NCBI GenBank assembly: GCA_028290595.1
Contig: JAQGJO010000535.1
Location: 1 to 5,544, forward strand
DNA from: Hyphomicrobiales bacterium
GTDB lineage: Bacteria > Pseudomonadota > Alphaproteobacteria > Rhizobiales > Beijerinckiaceae
DNA length: 5,544 bases
Direction of reading: 5' to 3'
In this document: in pieces, positions 1 through 4,829 of the stretch
Layout of the letters: every line of letters starts with the position of its first letter
Numbering within the stretch: the stretch's first letter is position 1
Notes under the pieces: model-generated
Database searches by the model: none
Told to the model about the DNA's origin: nothing
What the model saw: only the letters and a program-made list of their open reading frames with translations
Position numbers and translations under genes: made by a program

Positions 1-149
1 GCGACCGATTCCGCCGCCGCCGGCCTCAGATCGGCAACCAGAACGCTGGCGCCCTCAAGCGCAAACCGGCGAGCGATGGCGCCGCCAATTTCCCCGCCGC
101 CCCCGACGATCAGCGCAACCCGCCCATGCAGACGCTTGTCCCTCGACAT
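1..149 (-). CDS. Short-chain dehydrogenase/reductase (SDR), N-terminal part, cut by the window edge
   Basis: Only the first 49 codons are present; the gene continues beyond position 1. The reverse-strand translation begins MSRDKRLHGRVALIVGGGGE and shows the opening beta-alpha-beta unit of a Rossmann fold: strand VALIV (residues 11-15), a glycine-rich turn GGGGEIG (16-22), helix AIARRFALEGA (24-34), second strand VLVAD ending in Asp40. An acidic residue there usually means NAD(H) rather than NADP(H) in SDRs. The turn departs from the usual TGxxxGIG: Val15 replaces Thr and Glu20 replaces the middle Gly, as in a known 'xEIG' variant. The ATG at 149-147 is preceded by GGAGG (complement of 156-160) with a 6-nt gap, so the start is well supported. 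It is likely a cytoplasmic oxidoreductase acting on an alcohol, hydroxy acid or diol; the substrate-binding half is not visible. It is transcribed divergently from the TctC-type receptor gene. Confidence 0.87.
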   Translation of the reverse strand, partial: MSRDKRLHGRVALIVGGGGEIGGAIARRFALEGASVLVADLRPAAAESV

Positions 150-172
150 TTCAGGCCTCCCAGATTGGTGTT

Positions 173-192
173 CAAACCAGCGCGCAAACCAG
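173..192. repeat. Direct repeat CAAACCAG x2, possible operator
   Basis: The octamer CAAACCAG occurs at 173-180 and again at 185-192, a 12-bp period or about one helical turn. The first copy is also the right half of an imperfect dyad, TGGT at 166-169 facing ACCA at 176-179. The heptamer CAGATTG likewise occurs twice (161-167 and 190-196). The repeats lie just upstream of, and touch, the candidate -35 of the receptor gene, where a regulator could bind. No regulator gene is in view, so this is inference from position only. Confidence 0.25.
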
Positions 193-193
193 A

Positions 194-222
194 TTGTGTC
201 GGCACCCATTGAGCAGTATAGC
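194..222 (+). promoter_or_regulatory. Candidate sigma70-like promoter for the receptor-aldolase operon
   Basis: TTGTGT (194-199) and TATAGC (217-222) are separated by 17 bp. They match the consensus at 3 of 6 and 4 of 6 positions. Position fits a transcription start near 229, about 50 nt upstream of the ATG at 281. The match is weak and alphaproteobacterial promoters are loosely conserved, so this is only a candidate. Confidence 0.25.
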
Positions 223-280
223 GCCCCCAGCCGTCTACGCGAAAAGGACGCCTCGTCAGCCGACCCGGAGGAAGCCCATC

Positions 281-1324
281 ATGATCGCCCGCCTTACCGT
301 GCTTTGCCTGGCTGCAGGCAGCGCAGCCGCCGCGCCCGCCGCCGCCCAATCGCCCGAGGCCTTTTACAAGGGTCGGAAGATGGACATGATCATCGGCTAT
401 TCGAGCGGCGGAACCTATGATCTTTACGCCCGCCTCCTGGCCCGCCATCTGCCGGCCTATATTCCGGGCAATCCGGTCATCATTCCGCGCAACATGCCCG
501 GCGGTGGCAGCCGCACCGCCACCGCCTGGGTCTATTCGGCCGCACCGAAAGACGGCACCGTGCTTGCCACAGGCGACCAGTCGATCGCCATTGCCCAGGC
601 GCTCGGCGACCCGCAGATCCGGTTTGACGTGAACAAGCTGATCTACATCGGCAACATCAACAAGGATAACAACACGACCGTCGCCTGGTATACGTCCGGC
701 ATCAAGACGATCGATGACGCGAAGAAACAGGAAGTCACCGTCGGCGCCACTGGCGGCTCGACCTCCTCGCAATATCCCAAGGCGATGAACGCCCTGCTGG
801 GCACCAAGTTCAAGATCATCCTCGGCTATCCCGGCGGCAACGACATCAACATCGCGCTCGAGCGCGGCGAAGTCGCCGTGCGCGGCTCCAACACCTGGGC
901 GTCATGGAAATCGACGCATCCCGATTGGCTGCGCGACAAGAAGATCAATGTTCTGGTCCAGATCGGTCTTGAGAAAGCATCCGATCTGCCGGATGTACCC
1001 CTGCTCATGGATCTTGCGAAGAACGACGAAGATCGCGCGATCCTGAAACTTTTGTCGGCGCCGACCGATATCGGCCGGCCCTTCTACACCGCGCCCGACA
1101 CCAACCCGGAACGGGTGAAGGTTCTGCGCGACGCTTTCAACACCATGGTTGCCGATCCGAAATTCCTCGCGGACGCAAAAGCCGAGAATTTCGATATCGA
1201 CCCGGTCAGCGGCGAGAAGCTGCAGCAGATCGTCGCCGACATTGTCGCGGCGCCGCCGGCCATCGCCAAGCGCCTGAACGAGATCATCGGCGCAGTCGAT
1301 CAGAATACGAGCTCAGCACGCTAA
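281..1324 (+). CDS. TctC/Bug-family periplasmic tricarboxylate-type solute receptor
   Basis: This 347-residue protein is a secreted binding protein of the tripartite tricarboxylate transporter (TTT) receptor family. Residues 1-22 form a signal peptide (Arg4, a Leu/Ala-rich core, APAAA before Gln23). The mature chain carries family landmarks: FYKG at 28-31, GYSSGGTYDLYARLLARHL at 39-57 including the conserved Asp47, NMPGGGS at 71-77, PKDGTV at 89-94, GATGGSTSS at 155-163, GYPGGNDI at 182-189 and ERGE at 194-197. It should bind a small carboxylate in the periplasm and deliver it to a TctA/TctB membrane pair, but no such genes are nearby. The ATG at 281 is chosen because GGAGGAAG lies 6 nt upstream and the signal peptide starts right there; an in-frame TTG at 194 would bury it. 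Length and landmarks match the divergent 'FYKGK' branch of the family rather than classic TctC. The next gene begins 10 nt after the stop, so the two form an operon. A paralogue lies at 4830-5544. The ligand is unknown. Confidence 0.9.
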   Translation: MIARLTVLCLAAGSAAAAPAAAQSPEAFYKGRKMDMIIGYSSGGTYDLYARLLARHLPAYIPGNPVIIPRNMPGGGSRTATAWVYSAAPKDGTVLATGDQSIAIAQALGDPQIRFDVNKLIYIGNINKDNNTTVAWYTSGIKTIDDAKKQEVTVGATGGSTSSQYPKAMNALLGTKFKIILGYPGGNDINIALERGEVAVRGSNTWASWKSTHPDWLRDKKINVLVQIGLEKASDLPDVPLLMDLAKNDEDRAILKLLSAPTDIGRPFYTAPDTNPERVKVLRDAFNTMVADPKFLADAKAENFDIDPVSGEKLQQIVADIVAAPPAIAKRLNEIIGAVDQNTSSAR

Positions 1325-1330
1325 GGAGAG
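1323..1330 (+). promoter_or_regulatory. Ribosome binding site overlapping the receptor stop codon
   Basis: The sequence AAGGAGAG begins inside the TAA stop (1322-1324) of the receptor gene and lies about 6 nt before the GTG at 1335. This strong Shine-Dalgarno core supports the GTG start of the aldolase gene, because no better start lies nearby. The overlap also suggests that ribosomes ending the receptor can reinitiate on the enzyme. Confidence 0.75.
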
Positions 1331-1334
1331 ACCA

Positions 1335-2096
1335 GTGACAGCAGCCTCGAACAACGGACTATCGAACTCGCATGCGAAACTGCGCCTCGAAGCGGCGGTC
1401 GCGACGCGCATCATGGTGATGGAAGGCCTGATCGACTATTCCGGCCATGTCAGCGTCCGCGTGCCGGGCATGGACGCCTATTACATTCAACCCGCGACCG
1501 ATCCGCGCTCCGACGTCGATCCCGACCGCATGATCATGGTGGACTTCGACGGCAACATCCTTGAAGGCGCCCCGCGCCGTCCGCCGATTGAAATTCCGAT
1601 CCATGGCGAAATCTATCGCGCGAGGCCCGATGCGCAATCCGTCCTGCATTGCCACATGGAGCTGGCGATCGCATTCACGATGATGGAAGGCGTGCGGCTT
1701 ATGCCGATGCGCTCCAGAGCTGCGCGCTGGGCCAGCGGCATTCCCATGAGCAATGACCCGACACACATCAAGTCCAAAGAACAGGGCGAGATCCTGGCCC
1801 GTGATCTGGGACCGCACCACGCGGCGCTGATGCGCGCCCATGGCGTCGTCATGGTGGCAGAATCCGCACCTGCCCTTCTCGTCGACGCCGTTCACTTCGA
1901 CGAGAACGCCAGAGCCCAGATGCAGGTGCTGCAGTCGGGCCAGAAGCCGATTCCGCTTACCGCAACCGAACTCGACCTGCTCGAAAAATCCGAGATGCGC
2001 GAATTTCACGTCGGCAAACTCTGGTCCTACTATATGCGCAAGGCGGAGAGGGCCGACGCCATCCCATCTGAATGGATGAAAGAGGCAGCGCTGTAG
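1335..2096 (+). CDS. Class II aldolase/adducin-family metalloenzyme
   Basis: This 253-residue cytoplasmic enzyme belongs to the zinc-dependent class II aldolase/adducin fold, which includes fuculose-phosphate aldolase, ribulose-5-phosphate 4-epimerase and several decarboxylases. Visible landmarks are the substrate-loop motif YSGHVSVR (35-42), the acidic residue Glu86 in PPIEIPIHGE, the metal-binding pair His105 and His107 in LHCH, and a third histidine, His169, in RAHGVV. Spacings Glu86-His105 (19) and His107-His169 (62) closely match the Glu73/His92/His94/His155 set of E. coli fuculose aldolase, so the metal site looks intact. The length is slightly above the usual 210-240. It starts at GTG with a ribosome binding site overlapping the receptor stop, so it is probably co-translated with the binding protein and acts on what that protein helps import, or on a product of it. 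Aldol cleavage, epimerisation or decarboxylation of a hydroxylated acid are all possible; the dihydroxyphthalate decarboxylases also belong here. The exact reaction cannot be assigned. Confidence 0.88.
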   Translation: MTAASNNGLSNSHAKLRLEAAVATRIMVMEGLIDYSGHVSVRVPGMDAYYIQPATDPRSDVDPDRMIMVDFDGNILEGAPRRPPIEIPIHGEIYRARPDAQSVLHCHMELAIAFTMMEGVRLMPMRSRAARWASGIPMSNDPTHIKSKEQGEILARDLGPHHAALMRAHGVVMVAESAPALLVDAVHFDENARAQMQVLQSGQKPIPLTATELDLLEKSEMREFHVGKLWSYYMRKAERADAIPSEWMKEAAL

Positions 2097-2118
2097 GTGG
2101 TAGTACAGGACGCCCTCG

Positions 2119-2161
2119 TCCTTCGAGACGCCTGCTACGCAGGCTCCTCAGGATGAGGGCT
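2119..2161 (-). repeat. Palindromic repeat unit, left copy
   Basis: Read on the minus strand, this 43-bp unit is a 19-bp block starting AGCCCTCATCC, an 11-bp centre CTGCGTAGCAG, and a 13-bp block GCGTCTCGAAGGA. The outer two blocks are identical to those of the right copy. The centre and its flanking bases form a 6-bp hairpin (2130-2135 with 2139-2144) around a 3-nt loop. Confidence 0.85.
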
Positions 2162-2180
2162 CCTTTGTAATTTGTACAAC

Positions 2181-2226
2181 AGCCCTCATCCTGAGGAGCA
2201 ACGCGTAAGCGTTGCGTCTCGAAGGA
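2181..2226 (+). repeat. Palindromic repeat unit, right copy
   Basis: This 46-bp unit has the same 19-bp and 13-bp end blocks as the left copy but a different 14-bp centre, AACGCGTAAGCGTT. That centre and its flanks form a perfect 7-bp hairpin (2198-2204 with 2209-2215) around a GTAA loop. Only a CGTA at the middle is shared with the other copy's centre. Confidence 0.85.
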
Positions 2227-2245
2227 TGTAGGACGCTACAACCGC

Positions 2246-3283
2246 CTACTTATAAATCTTCTTCGCCAGCGCCAGCCCCTCGTCCTGCCTGTCAGGATCG
2301 GTGGTGCCAAGCAGTTTGGCATTGGCGAACGCCCGCACGTCTTCGGGAATCTTGTCGTCAAGCCCGGCACGCGTGATGCCCATGCCACTCTTCGCCCAGA
2401 GAAGCTCCGCCTCTTCCGACATCGAAAAATCGATATAAAGCCGCGCCGCGTTGGGATGCGGCGCATTGCGCATCAGCACGTTGCCGTAAAGCACGAACGG
2501 CACGCCCTCCGTCGGGATCAACGGCTTCACCGGCAGGCCTTTCAGGTTGGCAATGTCGTTGAGGATGAACGGAACATAGATCGGGAACTCGCCGCGCGCG
2601 ACGCGACGGCCAGCCTCACGCATATCGCGTGTGAACGACGGCTCGTTCTTCGCCAGTTCCTCGTGGAATTTCTCGCCCAGCCCCTGTCCGTTCAACTGCG
2701 CGAAGAACATCAGATAGCCGCCACCGATGGCGCGCATATCATCCGAGAGAATCTTGCCTTTCCATTTCGGATTGGCGAGATCGGCCCAGCTTTTCGGTTC
2801 GTCTTCCGGCTTCACCATCGAGGTGTTGATCAGCATTCCGTAGGGAATGGTCATCACCGGCCCGAACAGGCCATTGCTGGTCATCTTGGCGAAGTCTGGT
2901 TTCAGGCCTTTGAGATTGGGCGTCGCTTCGTGGACGACATAGGTTTTGTCCTCGCGCGCGATCAACCGCGCCTGGCCTTCCGACGTATAGGTCACATCGG
3001 CGATGAAGCGCCCCGCACCCTGCTCCACCCGCGCCCGCTCGCGAATGTCGGAGCCGCGCCCTTCGAGCACATTGACCGTGATGCCGTATTTCTTTTCAAA
3101 CGCCTGGACGCTGGCCTTCAAGGTCGGATCGCCGACGAGCGCCGTATAAAGAACAAGCTGTTTCTCGTTCTTGCCCTCAGCGATCGTCTTCTCCCAGGCC
3201 GCATCCTGCGCGATAGCCGAACCGGCCAACATGCCCAGTGCGATCGCGAAAACTGCGCGCACGCCCATCTTAGTGTTTCTCAT
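2246..3283 (-). CDS. ABC-type periplasmic binding protein, AfuA/FbpA (iron(III)-type) family
   Basis: This 345-residue protein has a signal peptide (basic start MRNTKMGVR, hydrophobic core AVFAIALGMLAG, cleavage likely after AIA at residue 25, leaving QDAAW). The mature chain opens with LVLYTALVGDP (43-53) and continues with FEKKYGITVNV, then later TIPYGMLINTS, SWADLANPKWKGKI, and HPNAARLYIDF plus LLWAKSGMGI near the end. These are hallmarks of the family 1/AfuA-type extracellular solute-binding fold, at the usual length. I do not see the adjacent tyrosine pair typical of true FbpA ferric-binding proteins, so an organic acid or other ligand is as likely as iron. The start is the ATG at 3283-3281, with GGAGG on the minus strand (3293-3297) 9 nt upstream. 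An adjacent in-frame TTG at 3286-3284 would give a 6-nt gap and one extra residue. It lies 21 nt downstream of the FAD oxidoreductase and is probably co-transcribed. No permease or ATPase gene is in view. Confidence 0.88.
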   Translation of the reverse strand: MRNTKMGVRAVFAIALGMLAGSAIAQDAAWEKTIAEGKNEKQLVLYTALVGDPTLKASVQAFEKKYGITVNVLEGRGSDIRERARVEQGAGRFIADVTYTSEGQARLIAREDKTYVVHEATPNLKGLKPDFAKMTSNGLFGPVMTIPYGMLINTSMVKPEDEPKSWADLANPKWKGKILSDDMRAIGGGYLMFFAQLNGQGLGEKFHEELAKNEPSFTRDMREAGRRVARGEFPIYVPFILNDIANLKGLPVKPLIPTEGVPFVLYGNVLMRNAPHPNAARLYIDFSMSEEAELLWAKSGMGITRAGLDDKIPEDVRAFANAKLLGTTDPDRQDEGLALAKKIYK

Positions 3284-3304
3284 CAACCCTTCCCTCCCTT
3301 GAAT

Positions 3305-4669
3305 TCAATGCCTGTTGCGATCGGCGCCGCCGCCATCGGTGCGATCGAGATTGGCGGACAGGCGCTTTTGCAGTGCCCCGATATCGATCTGCTGGACGCT
3401 GCCCGAGCCCGCAAGATCGAGCGCATGCGCCGCAGCGGCCCCCATCGCCATGCACGGCCCCATCACCCGCACGCTCGACAGCGCCGCGAGATCGGCATCG
3501 ATGCAGCGGCCGGCGGCGCAGAGATTGTCGGCGTCTTCCGGGATTAACGAGCCGAGCGGAATGTAATGCGCATGGTCCTGCGAAAACGTCTGCCAGGCAT
3601 AGCCGGCGCTCTGATCATGCAGCTCGACCGGCCAGGCGGTCCGTCCGATGGCGTCGTGATGACGATAGCCGCGACGCACTTCATCGAGCGTCAACTGGTG
3701 ACGGCCGACAATCCAGCGCGTCTGCCGAATGCCCGGCATGCCATAGCTGCGGACTTTCGCCTGGCCGAAACAATCGGGAAACTGCTCCATCAAAAACCGC
3801 ACCGAGACATCCGCCTGCGCCTTGCCTTCAAGCGTCGCCTTCGAGGCGGCGAGCGGCTCCAGCGGCGTTTCGGTATGCGTCATGTTGAGCACGGCAATGT
3901 TGCGGCCGGGAATGACGAAGGAAACGCAATTGCGGCGCAGCAGCCCATAGGCGTCGCCCTTCTCTTCCATCTTCGCCGCCAGTTGCGCCCGCGTCGGATG
4001 CGCGGCCTCATTGATATTCTCGACGACGACCATTTGCGTGCCGAACACCGCCTGGCCTTCCGGCTCGCGACAGGCGAAGCCGCCGAGCCAGGCCAGCGCC
4101 GCATCACCCGAGGCATCGACGAAGCCCGTCGCCTCGACGATCACATCGCCGTAGCGCGTCGCGAGTTCCAGCGCCTTGACCCTGCGGCCATCGCGCACGA
4201 CACCGCGCATGATGGCGCCGAGAATGGTGACGATGCCGGATTTGCGGACGCTCTCCTCGACCCAGCGGCCGAGTGCGATCTCGTCGTAATAGACGACGGT
4301 CGTCACCGGACCGTGGCGGTGATAGAGCGCCTTATCCTGCACACCGAGATCGCGAAGGATGTCGTCGGCGATGCCGTGAGTGAACTGATAGCCGTAGTCG
4401 CCATTCGAATAGAGACCGCAGAACGTGCCGATGATCGAATTGACCGCCTGCCCGCCGAGCACCGGCAGCGAATCCACCAGCACGACCTTGCGGCCGAGCC
4501 GCGACGCCTCGATCGCCGCCGAAATGCCGGCAGCACCGGAGCCGACGACACAGATGTCGCAGGTCACCCGCTGCGGTTCAGCGCCCGCATCGCGGCGCAC
4601 AACGCGCGTGCCGGTGGCGACCTCGCCGGACGTTTCGGGATTGGAATGTTCCGAATGCGCTAGACCCAT
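3305..4669 (-). CDS. FAD-dependent oxidoreductase (FAD_oxidored/PF12831-like)
   Basis: This 454-residue cytoplasmic flavoprotein has a dinucleotide-binding motif VVGSGAAG (residues 41-48, GxGxxG at 43-48), a second strand ending in Asp66 (VVLVD) that should hold the FAD ribose, and GGQAVNS just after (72-78). A second FAD-binding stretch is ATGFVDASGD (180-189). The C-terminal half has GIRQTRWIVG (313-322), YIPLGSLIP (369-377), NLCAAGRCI (382-390) and SSVRVMGPCMAMG (398-410). This series is characteristic of the PF12831 family, whose members are mostly of unknown substrate. The chosen ATG (4669-4667) has AGGAGG about 10 nt upstream on the minus strand. An in-frame ATG 45 nt further out (4714) has no ribosome binding site. 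Even so, about 35 residues precede the Rossmann fold, a short polar extension. It heads a two-gene unit with the ABC binding protein and is divergent from the second TctC-type receptor. It probably oxidises or reduces an organic acid intermediate; no transmembrane segment is seen. Confidence 0.87.
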   Translation of the reverse strand: MGLAHSEHSNPETSGEVATGTRVVRRDAGAEPQRVTCDICVVGSGAAGISAAIEASRLGRKVVLVDSLPVLGGQAVNSIIGTFCGLYSNGDYGYQFTHGIADDILRDLGVQDKALYHRHGPVTTVVYYDEIALGRWVEESVRKSGIVTILGAIMRGVVRDGRRVKALELATRYGDVIVEATGFVDASGDAALAWLGGFACREPEGQAVFGTQMVVVENINEAAHPTRAQLAAKMEEKGDAYGLLRRNCVSFVIPGRNIAVLNMTHTETPLEPLAASKATLEGKAQADVSVRFLMEQFPDCFGQAKVRSYGMPGIRQTRWIVGRHQLTLDEVRRGYRHHDAIGRTAWPVELHDQSAGYAWQTFSQDHAHYIPLGSLIPEDADNLCAAGRCIDADLAALSSVRVMGPCMAMGAAAAHALDLAGSGSVQQIDIGALQKRLSANLDRTDGGGADRNRH

Positions 4670-4679
4670 CCCTGCGTTC

Positions 4680-4685
4680 CCTCCT
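4680..4685 (-). promoter_or_regulatory. Ribosome binding site fixing the oxidoreductase start
   Basis: On the minus strand these bases read AGGAGG, with a 10-nt gap to the ATG at 4669-4667. The alternative in-frame ATG at 4714-4712 is preceded by a pyrimidine-rich stretch with no Shine-Dalgarno match. This favours the shorter protein, although the spacing is somewhat long. Confidence 0.6.
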
Positions 4686-4730
4686 GGTTGCGGCGGCAGG
4701 TTAGCTGCGGTCATCTGGCGAGAAAAGCGA

Positions 4731-4761
4731 AATATGCCGGCCTGCGACAGGCCGCTATCAA
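4731..4761 (-). promoter_or_regulatory. Candidate promoter of the oxidoreductase operon with dyad in its spacer
   Basis: Read on the minus strand, TTGATA (4761-4756) matches the -35 consensus at 5 of 6 positions, and CATATT (4736-4731) matches the -10 at 4 of 6. They are separated by 19 bp. The spacer contains a perfect dyad (4738-4754) exactly at its centre. Transcription would start near 4724, about 55 nt before the chosen ATG. A long 19-bp spacer with a central dyad is the arrangement of MerR-family-controlled promoters, but a plain repressor site would look the same. Promoter calls from sequence alone are weak. Confidence 0.35.
4738..4754. promoter_or_regulatory. 17-bp perfect dyad CGGCCTG-CGA-CAGGCCG, possible operator
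   Basis: Seven-base arms (4738-4744 and 4748-4754) pair perfectly around a 3-bp centre. The dyad sits between two divergent genes, far from any gene end, which argues for a regulator binding site rather than a terminator. Confidence 0.4.
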
Positions 4762-4784
4762 GTTCGACGCGCAGACGTTATCTT

Positions 4785-4796
4785 GGCCTCCAGGCC
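4785..4796. promoter_or_regulatory. Second dyad GGCCT-CC-AGGCC, possible related operator
   Basis: Five-base arms (4785-4789 and 4792-4796) pair around CC. The right half extends to CAGGCCG (4791-4797), the same heptamer as in the right arm of the dyad at 4738-4754. The two dyad centres are about 44.5 bp apart, near four helical turns. It lies 33 nt before the GTG of the second receptor gene. It could be a second site for the same regulator, but short GC-rich dyads are common in such DNA. Confidence 0.25.
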
Positions 4797-4829
4797 GGAC
4801 AAAGACCGGCAATTGGGAAGGGAACATCA

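Larger units (their letters stand above)
150..280. promoter_or_regulatory. Divergent intergenic region between SDR gene and receptor-aldolase operon
   Basis: These 131 bases separate two divergent starts and must hold the promoters of both transcription units. Two good ribosome binding sites are visible: GGAGG read on the minus strand (156-160) for the SDR gene, and GGAGGAAG (267-274) for the receptor, each 6 nt from its ATG. Between them are a directly repeated octamer (173-180 and 185-192) and a weak candidate promoter facing the receptor gene. I see no further coding sequence in it. Confidence 0.6.
2111..2235. repeat. Large composite inverted repeat between convergent genes
   Basis: Most of the 149-bp gap between the aldolase stop and the binding-protein stop is one long palindromic structure. 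The inner arms are a perfect 19-bp inverted repeat (2143-2161 with 2181-2199) around a 19-nt loop that itself holds the palindrome TTGTACAA (2172-2179). The outer arms are a perfect 13-bp inverted repeat (2119-2131 with 2214-2226), with weaker pairing outward to about 2111 and 2235. Each arm has its own small hairpin between the inner and outer segments, so the whole could form a cruciform or a branched RNA. Such elements are typically dispersed intergenic repeats in Bradyrhizobium-like genomes (from memory, not searched). It may also slow or stop transcription from both sides, but no T tract follows the stems. Confidence 0.85.

Noticed and set aside
194..280. Upstream TTG start at 194 extending the first receptor by 29 residues
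   Set aside because: It would place a Pro/Arg-rich segment before a clear signal peptide. The ATG at 281 has a strong GGAGGAAG site 6 nt upstream.
110..772. 220-codon minus-strand open frame over the intergenic region and first receptor
   Set aside because: It is antisense to the well-supported receptor, has no family motifs and conflicts with the SDR start; a GC-rich shadow frame.
1359..2009. 216-codon minus-strand open frame opposite the class II aldolase
   Set aside because: It is the His-rich antisense of a gene with intact metal ligands; it has no ribosome binding site or family features.
2111..2235. Insertion sequence, CRISPR repeat or simple rho-independent terminator
   Set aside because: There is no transposase or target duplication, only two units in inverted (not tandem) order, and no T tract follows any stem. 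A dispersed palindromic repeat fits better, though some effect on transcription ends is possible.
2456..3547. 363-codon plus-strand open frame opposite the ABC binding protein
   Set aside because: It spans the antisense of two real genes and the gap between them, with His/Arg-rich composition and no recognisable domain. Long antisense frames are expected at this GC content.
3566..4663. 365-codon plus-strand open frame opposite the FAD oxidoreductase
   Set aside because: It mirrors the oxidoreductase almost exactly and is rich in Arg, Ala and His with no motif. The opposite strand carries complete FAD-binding motifs.
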